A stretch of 64,000 bases of DNA, from the NCBI GenBank assembly GCA_050847315.1, contig CP193791.1. One strand, 5' to 3'. Both the position numbers and the translations under genes were made by a program. Of this stretch, positions 43,957 to 51,082 are shown piece by piece. This DNA comes from Cedecea sp000277545. GTDB lineage: Bacteria > Pseudomonadota > Gammaproteobacteria > Enterobacterales > Enterobacteriaceae. Numbering within the stretch: position 1 is the first letter of the stretch; each line of letters starts with the position of its first letter. The notes under the pieces are model-generated. The model was given only the letters and a program-made list of their open reading frames with translations. It had not been told where the DNA came from and ran no database searches.

Positions 43957-44571
43957 ATGGAACCCTTTAACCGCGTCACCGGCGTGGCTGCAACGATGAT
44001 GGCAGCCAACATTGATACCGATGTGATCATGCCGAAGCAGTTTTTGAAAGGTATCGATCGTAACAATCTGGACCGAGGCGTTTTCTTCGATCAGCGTTTT
44101 CTGACCGACGGCTCACCGAATCCTGAGTTTATCCTCAACAAGCCCGCATGGCGGGACGCGCAGTTTCTTATCGTTGGCCCTAACTTTGGCTGCGGCTCCA
44201 GCCGTGAACACGCGGTTTGGGGGTTACGTCAACTTGGCATACGGGCGCTGATCGGTACCAGCTTCGCCGGGATATTCAACGACAACTGCCAGCGTAACGG
44301 CGTGCTGACCCTGACGCTGCCAGCGGAGGATATCGAGCGGCTGGCGCAGGCGGCAAACAATCCTGAAGCTAACCGCATTACTGTCGATCTCGCCCGGCAG
44401 CAGATCGGCGTGGAGGGCAAAGATATTGCCTTTACGGTCGATGAGCTGAAAAAGCATATGCTGCTTGAGGGCCACGATGCCATCAGCTACACGCTGCAGT
44501 TTCAGCAGGAGATTCGCGAGTTTGAACAGCGCCATTTTGCTGCGCATCCGTGGCTACTGACTCAGGATTAA
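43957..44571 (+). CDS. Isopropylmalate dehydratase small subunit-like (LeuD paralogue)
   Basis: 204 residues with the family's swivelling-domain motifs: NIDTDVIMPKQFLKGID, FGCGSSREHAVWGLRQLGIR with the catalytic Ser-Arg, and ALIGTSFAGIFNDNCQRNG. It starts immediately after the large-subunit stop, so translation is coupled. Length is close to E. coli LeuD (201). Forms a heterodimer with the upstream product. The hydrolase gene begins 6 bp downstream. Confidence 0.84.
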   Translation: MEPFNRVTGVAATMMAANIDTDVIMPKQFLKGIDRNNLDRGVFFDQRFLTDGSPNPEFILNKPAWRDAQFLIVGPNFGCGSSREHAVWGLRQLGIRALIGTSFAGIFNDNCQRNGVLTLTLPAEDIERLAQAANNPEANRITVDLARQQIGVEGKDIAFTVDELKKHMLLEGHDAISYTLQFQQEIREFEQRHFAAHPWLLTQD

Positions 44572-44577
44572 TTTTCA

Positions 44578-45501
44578 ATGATGAAAGAGAACGCTGACTT
44601 TATTTGCGACAGGGGCGAATCACCCTTTATCCCGGGTTTCCAGCTCATGGACGTGGCGCTGGAAAACGGGATTACCCTGCACGCCGCCGTGGGAGGACAG
44701 GGTGAACCGTTAGTTTTACTGCATGGCCACCCGCAAAACCACGTGACCTGGCGTAAAATCGCGCCGGTTCTGGCACAGCATTTCACCGTCATCATGCCGG
44801 ACATCCGCGGCTATGGCGACAGCGCTAAGCCCGCCAGCGACGAAGTTCACCGCCGCTATTCCAAACGAGAGATGGCGAAAGATATTGTCCTGCTGGTGGC
44901 GCGGCTCGGTTTCCAGGACGGTTTTGCTTTTATGGGGCACGATCGCGGGGCGCGTGTCGGGCATCGCCTGGCGCTGGATTACCCGGCGCAGGTTAAGCGC
45001 AGCATTTTTATTGATATCGCCCCGACGGCAACCATGTATGCGCTGACGGACAAAACTTTTGCTACCCGCTATTTCTGGTGGTTTTTCCTGATCCAGCCTT
45101 CGCCTGTGCCGGAAAAAATGATCGCCGCAGATCCGGCGTTTTTCCTGCGTAAACATATTGATGGCCAGCTTAAAACTCCAGGCGCAACGGAACCTGCAGT
45201 GTTTGCCGAGTACCTGCGCTGTTACCAGAATCCCGATACGCTGCGGGCCATCTGCGAAGATTATCGCGCCTCGGCTACTATCGACCTTGAGGATGACGAA
45301 GCCGACAAGCATCTGCGCATTACCAGCCCTTTGCTGGTGTTATGGGGGGAGAAAGGCACCGTGGGCCAGCTGTATGATGTCCCCACGACCTGGCAGGACA
45401 AAGCGCTGGACGTTCGTGGGCGGGCCATGCCCTGCGGGCACAGTCCGCAAGAGGAGTGTCCTGATATGCTGCTGAGCGCTATTATGCCTTTCTTAACCTG
45501 A
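44578..45501 (+). CDS. Alpha/beta hydrolase of the haloacetate dehalogenase group
   Basis: 307 residues. Asp nucleophile Asp122 in FMGHDRGARVGH, with Arg123 and Arg126 spaced as in fluoroacetate dehalogenase. HGHPQNHVTW forms the oxyanion region; Tyr229 (CEDYRAS) and His288 (PCGHSP) complete the site. But where fluoroacetate dehalogenase has His-Trp lining the halide pocket, this protein has Trp167-Trp168, so defluorination is doubtful. It is the third gene of the leuCD-like operon and may act on a product or intermediate of that pathway. Start 44578 has AGGA upstream; Met24 is an alternative. Confidence 0.78.
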   Translation: MMKENADFICDRGESPFIPGFQLMDVALENGITLHAAVGGQGEPLVLLHGHPQNHVTWRKIAPVLAQHFTVIMPDIRGYGDSAKPASDEVHRRYSKREMAKDIVLLVARLGFQDGFAFMGHDRGARVGHRLALDYPAQVKRSIFIDIAPTATMYALTDKTFATRYFWWFFLIQPSPVPEKMIAADPAFFLRKHIDGQLKTPGATEPAVFAEYLRCYQNPDTLRAICEDYRASATIDLEDDEADKHLRITSPLLVLWGEKGTVGQLYDVPTTWQDKALDVRGRAMPCGHSPQEECPDMLLSAIMPFLT

Positions 45502-45520
45502 CGCAGAAGAAGGCATACCG

Positions 45521-46456
45521 ATGAGCCCCAACGAAACCCCACGCGCCGCCTGGCCGCTTGTTGAAGATTTGAATGTCTTTGTCACCGTGGTGCGCAAAGA
45601 AAGCTTTGCCAACGCGGCGGCGGAGCTGGGGCTGTCTCCGTCTTATGTCAGCAAACGCATCGCGCTGCTGGAGAAAAGCCTGGGGATGCGGCTGTTCCAC
45701 CGCAGTGCCCGCGCGATTCATTTAACGGCCGACGGTCATAAGGCGCTGAGCGGTGCGCTTTCGGTGCTGGAGAGCATGGGCGATTTTGTCTCAGGGCTTG
45801 CCGCCTGGCGGGACACGCTGGAAGGCAATATTCAGATGAGCTGCTCGTTTGGTTTTGGCTCAACGTATATGCCGGATGCGCTTTCGGCGCTGGCGGATCG
45901 CTATTCGGCGCTAAATATCAAGCTAACGCTGACGGACAGAGTCGTTGATTTGATAGAAGAGGGCGTCGATATAGAAATTCGCGTGGGTGACGATATCAAA
46001 GACCTGTATATCACCCGGCAGCTCTCCACCAACAACCGCATACTCTGCGCCGCCCCGGATTACCTGGTAAAACACGGGATGCCAGAAAACATAGCCGATC
46101 TTAAAGCCCATAAATGCCTTGTCATTCAGGAGCGTAGCGCGCAGTTCGGTGTGTGGCCGTTAACCAACGGCGAGGAAAGCGTGCAGGCTCACGTCAGCAG
46201 CCAGCTTTCCTCCAACAACGGCAGCGTGGTATTAAGCTGGGCGCTGAAGGGTCACGGCATTATTTTGCGTTCCCAATGGGAAGTGCAGGGCTATATTGCC
46301 CGCGGTGAGCTGGTGCAGATTTTGCCCGACTGGCACCAGCCCGCCAATATTTGGGCGGTTTATTCCAACCGCACCAGCGGCTCTGCGAAGTTAAAGGTCT
46401 GCATTGATTTTCTGGTGGATTATTTCCAGCGCTTTCCACCGGTGAAACTAGCGTGA
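45521..46456 (+). CDS. LysR family regulator of the leuCD-like operon
   Basis: 311 residues. HTH VTVVRKESFANAAAELGLSP / SYVSKRIALLEKSLGMRLFH, effector domain with TLTDRVVDLIEEGVDIEIRV. Start ATG 45521 has a GAAGG site. Unlike most LysR genes here it is co-directional and last in the leuCD-like/hydrolase run, 19 bp behind the hydrolase. It may autoregulate the operon. Its C-terminus is followed by a long hairpin. Confidence 0.86.
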   Translation: MSPNETPRAAWPLVEDLNVFVTVVRKESFANAAAELGLSPSYVSKRIALLEKSLGMRLFHRSARAIHLTADGHKALSGALSVLESMGDFVSGLAAWRDTLEGNIQMSCSFGFGSTYMPDALSALADRYSALNIKLTLTDRVVDLIEEGVDIEIRVGDDIKDLYITRQLSTNNRILCAAPDYLVKHGMPENIADLKAHKCLVIQERSAQFGVWPLTNGEESVQAHVSSQLSSNNGSVVLSWALKGHGIILRSQWEVQGYIARGELVQILPDWHQPANIWAVYSNRTSGSAKLKVCIDFLVDYFQRFPPVKLA

Positions 46457-46463
46457 AATTATT

Positions 46464-46497
46464 CAACATCAACCTGCCAGTAAACAGGTTGATGTTG
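46464..46497. terminator. Long hairpin between LysR gene and cystatin gene
   Basis: A 13-bp stem (CAACATCAACCTG and its complement) with an 8-nt loop (CCAGTAAA) between two convergent genes. There is no T-run, so it could be a terminator or an mRNA-end stabiliser. Confidence 0.55.
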
Positions 46498-46525
46498 TCA
46501 GGCTGAGTGTAGAGAAAGCGAGAAA

Positions 46526-46804
46526 CTAAATTCTGATAATTTGAGTAATATGCGGGACGCCCTGTCCCGGTAATGGCGCATAAATTTCCACTATCGCTTC
46601 CCAGACGGCCGTAGACGGCGGGACCGAAGCCTCACAAAGGAAGCGGTAGTTTGTTCCGGCCACGACCTGGGTTTTTACCTTTTGTGGCTCGTAATCCACG
46701 CCCAGATGCCCGTTGAGCGCCTCTTCGAACACTTTTCGGTCCTGAGCAGTCAGCGGATGATAAGCCGTCCAGCCGCCAGGCAGCAGCGTTTGTTGTTCCG
46801 ACAT
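46526..46804 (-). CDS. Stefin-like cystatin (cysteine-protease inhibitor fold)
   Basis: 92 residues without a signal peptide. All three contact elements of cystatins are visible: an N-terminal Pro-Gly-Gly (LLPGGW), the first hairpin loop QVVAG at residues 46-50 inside VKTQVVAGTNYRFLCEAS, and a second loop APLPGQG near residue 77-82. Animal stefins share the same elements (KTQVVAGTNY, LPGQ) as I recall. It would bind papain-like cysteine proteases; whether it targets host, phage or own proteases is unknown. Monocistronic, between the LysR gene and an AT-rich spacer. Confidence 0.83.
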   Translation of the reverse strand: MSEQQTLLPGGWTAYHPLTAQDRKVFEEALNGHLGVDYEPQKVKTQVVAGTNYRFLCEASVPPSTAVWEAIVEIYAPLPGQGVPHITQIIRI

Positions 46805-47192
46805 AGTGATACCTCAACAGTGAAATATTTCCTACTCGTTTGGCTTTTCGGATGTCGCCCCATATATTTTATATTGGTTTCTGGAATCCATTTGATCCTG
46901 TTAATCTATGGCTGCCTGATGCCTTTCCTGCAAGTTATATTGCCATTATGCAATTTAATATCTTCCTCCCTTAAATTGACGAAGTAGTTAACTAAAAATA
47001 AAAAACACTCAGCATTAAAGTTTTTTAATATTTTCACTGGCGGCCTGGCTAATAAATATATGCAGGCATTATTTAATACATAATATAAAAAATATAATAG
47101 CTGTTTATTTTCATATTGAGCTGTTTTCATTGCAATAAAACGTTATGATTCCCCGCCGGCGGCGAGTTGTGGCCGTGCATAGCGGGGCAGAG
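46805..47192. other. AT-rich intergenic region upstream of cdh
   Basis: A 388-bp AT-rich spacer. The right part (about 47060-47100) has a TATAAT-like hexamer at 47093, a plausible -10 for cdh, but no convincing -35. On the plus strand a GTG-started hydrophobic ORF (46820-46987) is open but has no ribosome site, so I do not call it. Confidence 0.4.
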
Positions 47193-47990
47193 ATGATGCA
47201 AATGAATGGAATAGCCGCGAAGGTTAATGTCGGTTTCCTCCGGGGGGCAATCCTGACAGGGATCTTTATGCTGGTGGGCTGCGCGCGTTCGGACGCGCTG
47301 TGGGGCGTGGTCGATAAGGTTTGCATGACTAACTATCAGCATACTAGCAACCCGGCGCCGTGCCAGCAGATCTATATGCCTGAAGGGAAGGCCCAGGGTT
47401 TTAGCGTTATCCAGAACCCGCGCTACCTCTACCATTTTATTCTTGTCCCCACAGCAAAGATGACCGGCATTGAAAGCCCGGCGCTGGCAGCAGCGGGGCG
47501 CACGGACTATTTCGGCTATGCCTGGCTTATGCGTCGTCTTTTAGACTGGCAGTATGGCGGCCCAATTCCCGACGATAAACTTGGCCTGGCGCTTAACTCG
47601 GCTTATGGCCGCAGCCAAAACCAGCTTCATATTCATCTGACCTGTCTGCGGGAAGACGTCAGGCGTCAGATGCTGGCAGAACGTCCCTTTATCACGGAAG
47701 AATGGCGCCCCTTGCCCGATAAACTCCTGCGCTACACCTGGTATGCGAGACGGGTGATGCAGCCGACGGTGATGGGAATTGACCCTGTTCACAGCGTCGC
47801 CAGCTATTTTCATTTATCGCCGGAACAGCTGGCAGAGTGGGGCGTGGCCGTCATTCCAACCGCTTACGGCGATCAAAAAGGGTTTATTTTGCTCACCACG
47901 AAGCGAGGCTGGGATCGCAATAACCGGGCCTCGGTGGAAGCGCTACTGGATAAAGAGTGTGCCATTTTACCGCCCATATCTTCCCGCTGA
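47193..47990 (+). CDS. cdh: CDP-diacylglycerol pyrophosphatase (Cdh)
   Basis: About 265 residues. Hydrolyses CDP-diacylglycerol to phosphatidate and CMP at the inner membrane. A single N-terminal membrane anchor (VGFLRGAILTGIFMLVGCAR) precedes the catalytic domain. The HIT-like motif is SQNQLHIHLTCLREDVR, with the H-x-H pair as in E. coli Cdh (TQNHFHIHISC). Other matches are YHFILVPTAKMTGIESP and VSL/AINS-like LGLALNSAYGRSQN. Start ATG 47193 is behind GGGGCAGAG; an ATG at 47145 extends the frame without a ribosome site. L-V-G-C could also make it a lipoprotein. Confidence 0.87.
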   Translation: MMQMNGIAAKVNVGFLRGAILTGIFMLVGCARSDALWGVVDKVCMTNYQHTSNPAPCQQIYMPEGKAQGFSVIQNPRYLYHFILVPTAKMTGIESPALAAAGRTDYFGYAWLMRRLLDWQYGGPIPDDKLGLALNSAYGRSQNQLHIHLTCLREDVRRQMLAERPFITEEWRPLPDKLLRYTWYARRVMQPTVMGIDPVHSVASYFHLSPEQLAEWGVAVIPTAYGDQKGFILLTTKRGWDRNNRASVEALLDKECAILPPISSR

Positions 47991-48047
47991 TGTGCCATAT
48001 GAGTAATGTCGGGATCGGACAACCTGAATGTTGTAAGGCATAAGCAT

Positions 48048-48077
48048 TAATGGGATCATGATAATTAGATCCCATTA
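48048..48077. terminator. Hairpin downstream of cdh and of the mini-lipoprotein ORFs
   Basis: TAATGGGATC/GATCCCATTA, a 10-bp stem with a 10-nt AT-rich loop, between cdh (rightward) and the leftward mini ORFs. T-runs are short, so termination is only probable. Confidence 0.5.
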
Positions 48078-48103
48078 GAAAGAGCACGTCTGCGCCGCGA
48101 TGT

Positions 48104-48193
48104 CTATCGAGTAAACAGGTGGGTGCCAACGGACAAGCATCCGGTAAGTGCAAAAATAGATGAATATACCATCAGGGTAATTAACGATTTCAT
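48104..48193 (-). CDS. Candidate mini-lipoprotein B (29 residues)
   Basis: A 29-residue ORF beginning MKSLITLMVYSS, with a complete lipoprotein signal ending in L-T-G-C. After processing only 11 residues (C-L-S-V-G-T-H-L-F-T-R) would remain. The start has an AGAGAG stretch five bases upstream. It starts 14 bp after the stop of a second similar ORF. Size recalls entericidins and colicin-lysis lipoproteins, but sequence similarity is not evident. It could be a remnant of a longer lipoprotein. Confidence 0.4.
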   Translation of the reverse strand: MKSLITLMVYSSIFALTGCLSVGTHLFTR

Positions 48194-48207
48194 AGTCTCT
48201 CTGGCAC

Positions 48208-48285
48208 TTAAAAAAGGGATACGCAGCCGCTTAGCGCAGCTATAGAACATAATACTAATACCCAAAACATCAATTTTCGATACAT
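48208..48285 (-). CDS. Candidate mini-lipoprotein A (25 residues)
   Basis: 25 residues beginning MYRKLMFWVLVLCS; the signal ends in L-S-G-C, leaving only C-V-S-L-F after processing. The ribosome site is good (GGTGGGAGA, about 7 bp before ATG). A TTGACA at about 48351 on the minus strand could be a -35 for it, without a clear -10 at 17 bp. Placed downstream of the ToxR-like gene on the same strand, so possibly its target or co-transcribed. Function unknown. Confidence 0.45.
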   Translation of the reverse strand: MYRKLMFWVLVLCSIAALSGCVSLF

Positions 48286-48457
48286 CAGCACGTCTCCCAC
48301 CTCATATGAATTTTTCTTAGCATGTCAGAGATACATCAAGAAAATGTCAATGAATAATGGAGCAATAGTCAAGGCCCCATGCACGAGGGGAGAACATCGC
48401 ATGTCATCCTGGGCAGGCAATATAACGCCGTTATAAGTTGGAAAGCCGACAAGAAGC

Positions 48458-49021
48458 TTATGGCCAGTAAATAAAGGCAAGCATACACAATGCAATAATC
48501 AGTACAACACTCAAATACACCCATAAATATAAACTGTTATTAGCTTGCATATTGCTATTTACGTTACTTATATTCACAGGTTTTTTCGGTGCTTTCTCTG
48601 CCGGTACATCGCTCCTCTTCAGTGGAGACTCAAGCGTTTTTTCTTTAATATCTTCAATGCCCGCAATGGGTTTTCGTTTTTTTTCAATACTAACGTCAAC
48701 GGTTTCAGGCACACACCACCCACGCCGTGTCAGAGTTTCAATAATATTTTTATCACCGCCCACACCGATCAATGCCTTTCTTATAATAGAAATATTCTGA
48801 TAGATCGTATTATTGGAAACAATTGTTTTGTTCTTTCCCCAAACTAACGTGTGAAGCTGTTTAATGGTGATAACCTGGCCATGTTGTGACAGCAATAGGT
48901 GTAGACAACGTGCTGTTGATGCCGGCAGAGTAACAAATTTTTTTGGGGCGCTTAACGATGAAAGCGTGTGGTTGCCAGGATCAAATTTCACCTGATGATT
49001 GACTAAAATAACCTCAGACAT
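48458..49021 (-). CDS. ToxR/CadC-like membrane-anchored winged-helix regulator
   Basis: 187 residues. The N-terminal OmpR-type winged helix (residues ~10-100) includes STARCLHLLLSQHGQVITIK, IVSNNTIYQNISIIRKALIG and IIETLTRRGWCVPE. A linker rich in Lys/Glu/Pro leads to a C-terminal membrane segment YLWVYLSVVLIIALCMLAFI that ends within a few residues, so there is no periplasmic sensor domain. Start ATG 49021 has a GGAGGATATGGA site. AT-rich; divergent from the LuxR-type gene at 49413. Confidence 0.85.
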   Translation of the reverse strand: MSEVILVNHQVKFDPGNHTLSSLSAPKKFVTLPASTARCLHLLLSQHGQVITIKQLHTLVWGKNKTIVSNNTIYQNISIIRKALIGVGGDKNIIETLTRRGWCVPETVDVSIEKKRKPIAGIEDIKEKTLESPLKRSDVPAEKAPKKPVNISNVNSNMQANNSLYLWVYLSVVLIIALCMLAFIYWP

Positions 49022-49412
49022 TCCATATCCTCCAGAAAATTCAATCGCTTTAAGTTTTACTTTTTTTAAGATCTCGTTATCAACATGTAACCAAGAGGCA
49101 ACCTCGTAGTTAATAATGCATGATTATCATTACGTTATATATTAATTGATGTCATTATAAACACACAGAATCTTAACAAAATTTAATAAATATAAAGTGT
49201 GCCACGCTAAGATAGAAAATTCCACCGCTCTCTCGTAAGATAATTCCCAGGCAAAAAAAACCATAAAGAGAAAATGAATGAAGATACAAGTTAAAGTAAG
49301 TGGATTAACTTAGGCGTTGCCATAACCATTCCATCTACATGTAATAAAAATACCAACCATCGACATTCAAGTCACAAGCAAAATTAATTTACAGATTAAT
49401 AAGAGCATTACA
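49022..49412. promoter_or_regulatory. AT-rich divergent promoter region
   Basis: 391 bp between the ToxR-like and LuxR-like genes, very AT-rich and without ORFs. At 49121-49135 TGATTATCATTACGT resembles a Fur box (TGATAATNATTATCA, 10 of 14). Such AT-rich regulatory DNA is a typical H-NS target; both ideas are inference. Confidence 0.4.
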
Positions 49413-50066
49413 ATGCATAGAGTTTGTGTAATATCAGATGATTTTTACTATCTCGTGGGACTAGAGGAAATCACATTCAATGACGTTGACACCATATTCT
49501 TTACAGATATTAAAACATGCTTGAAAGAAATTCTGGGTAGAGCGTACACGCTTTACATAATATCCATTCGCTCTTTAGCTATGAGCAGAGAACTTGTATG
49601 TTGGATGTCAGAAAAAAAACCAGCTATAACGCTCGTATATGATATTCCAGTGGAAAAGCTTTACTCTCACTCTCGTTGTCTGTCCAAACGAGATAGCATA
49701 GAAAGCATTAATCGTTTTTTGTCTGATAGCGCGCAGGGGAGAAAAAAAGAAAAGAACAACATCACACCGAGGCAAATGGTAATTGTCAAGCGGTTAGCAT
49801 CCGGTGATACAGTAAAATCAATTGCACGAGAAGACAATCGATCCATAAAAACCGTGTCCGCCATAAAGAATAGTATTTTGGTAAAAATAGGTCTAAAGCC
49901 GATGAATGATTTGTCGCTATTGATTGTTGATATGATTATTTGCTCTGCAGGCTTTAAAAAAAATCATATGATCAAAACAATCCAACAAAATGAGAATGTT
50001 ACCAGCGATTTTGATGGGGTGCCTTCGATTTACATCGCGCAGCTGCCGGAGAGCTACAAACAGTAA
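49413..50066 (+). CDS. LuxR-type (FimZ/RcsB-like) transcriptional regulator
   Basis: 217 residues. The N-terminus (HRVCVISDDFYYLVGLEEIT) looks like a degenerate receiver domain, but the phospho-acceptor Asp and Lys positions are not conserved. The C-terminal HTH is NNITPRQMVIVKRLASGDTV, KSIAREDNRSIKTVSAIKNS and ILVKIGLKPMNDLSLL, of the LuxR/GerE type. It is AT-rich and divergent from the ToxR-like gene. Regulators of this type often control fimbriae or capsule; no such genes are adjacent. Confidence 0.83.
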   Translation: MHRVCVISDDFYYLVGLEEITFNDVDTIFFTDIKTCLKEILGRAYTLYIISIRSLAMSRELVCWMSEKKPAITLVYDIPVEKLYSHSRCLSKRDSIESINRFLSDSAQGRKKEKNNITPRQMVIVKRLASGDTVKSIAREDNRSIKTVSAIKNSILVKIGLKPMNDLSLLIVDMIICSAGFKKNHMIKTIQQNENVTSDFDGVPSIYIAQLPESYKQ

Positions 50067-50307
50067 CGTTCACAGGATGCTCCCGTTATTATGCAGTCGG
50101 GATGGCTGCACCTGAGATCATACTGCGATTAGCAAAAAACGCGCACTGATTTTTTCAGCGGCTGAATGTGGACTCAAAGTCGCAGCATCTCCGAATTCTG
50201 ACCAGGACGTAGGCTGTGATCGATGACAAGAAGGATTTCCAGGTAGGTATGATTTCCCTTAGTGAATTTCTGTCGCTTACTGTGGTTTCCCACGGTTTGC
50301 TCTAATC

Positions 50308-50436
50308 TTACTCACTGGATTTGGTTGTGTGAATTAGATGATTAACAATATCAGTCCAGGTGATCGCACGGCCAGCGCTATGGCTGGCATCAATCGCCAG
50401 CCGTTCGAGTTTAAGCGCATTGCATAACCGCAGAGC
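50308..50436 (-). pseudogene. C-terminal fragment of an unidentified protein
   Basis: An open stretch on the minus strand encodes ALRLCNALKLERLAIDASHS, then AGRAITWTDIVNHLIHTTKS, and ends in a stop. It has no in-frame start and the codons look coding. The pattern of a basic helix with a TWTDIVNHLI tail recalls ribbon-helix-helix proteins, but I cannot identify it. Confidence 0.35.
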
Positions 50437-50879
50437 TTATCCGTCCTATAGCATTTGTAACTGGTGAGGAAACAGTACGACGATCCGTTTTACATAATTG
50501 CTCACGACTGAATAAGGATAATAGGACAGAAGTTATTGTGGCTGCGAACACTTTGGCATTCATGTTTTTAACGGTAACGTCGGGCAGTGACAAAACTTGT
50601 TATGGTGCTGACCGGGGTTGGCCAAGCCGCGCAGTCATGATGACAGGTTTGGAGCTAATCCGGCGAGGCAGCTTCACCAGAGTCGTTCTGGTGGGCCGAG
50701 ATCTGATGGCCGGGTTTTCCTGTGCCAGAATGCTGGATTTTCTCTAACGGCTTAATGATGCGCATAATGTATATTATGTTAAATTCAATTCATTACTCAT
50801 TGAGTTCATAACCGGCCACAGACCACGACTAATCATACACTTACCTATCCCCCATCTTCTACTTACCGGACGTTATGCT

Positions 50880-51000
50880 TCCCGCTTCTGATCTGTCGTC
50901 AGTACTTTCGGCCCAAAGCCACCTGTAGCGCCTCTTTACCAGCATGGCTTCGGCGAGTAGCTTCTTGAGGCGATCGTTCTCTTTAATGAACACATCTAAT
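50880..51000 (-). mobile_element. IS3-family transposase remnant
   Basis: The minus strand encodes ENDRLKKLLAEAML, and after a one-base shift KEALQVALGRKY followed by a stop, the conserved end of IS3-family OrfA (usually ...LLAEAMLDKEALQVALGRKY). A third frame gives VLTTDQKREA, the usual start of OrfB. Only about 120 bp remain; no inverted repeats are found. The frameshift shows it is dead. Confidence 0.65.
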
Positions 51001-51082
51001 AAACCCTAGCTGATTATCCCATCTAATCGAATAAATCAGTTTGCGTTATGCTTTTCCAACACAACAGCTGAAGGATTACGTC

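Larger units (their letters stand above)
50067..51082. other. 1-kb decayed region without intact genes
   Basis: Contains only short open stretches and gene fragments. Visible items: a ~42-codon coding-like fragment (50308-50436, minus), an inverted repeat GGCTGGC-ATCAATC-GCCAGCC at 50383-50403 within it, and an IS3-family remnant (50880-51000, minus). A 60-codon ORF at 50411-50593 (minus) and a 69-codon ORF at 50538-50747 (plus) overlap each other and neither shows a motif. Confidence 0.6.

Noticed and set aside
46820..46987. Hydrophobic 55-codon ORF with GTG start (plus strand) upstream of cdh
   Set aside because: No ribosome site and an AT-rich composition that favours chance hydrophobic reading; it overlaps the start region of the cystatin gene's promoter.
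47893..48153. An 86-codon minus-strand frame overlapping the end of cdh and mini-lipoprotein B
   Set aside because: No motif or ribosome site; it overlaps the end of a certain gene and the hairpin. It could be the tail of a lipoprotein joined by a frameshift to mini-lipoprotein B, but I could not show this.
50383..50403. CRISPR repeat or attachment site
   Set aside because: The inverted repeat occurs once, with no array of spacers and no integrase gene nearby.
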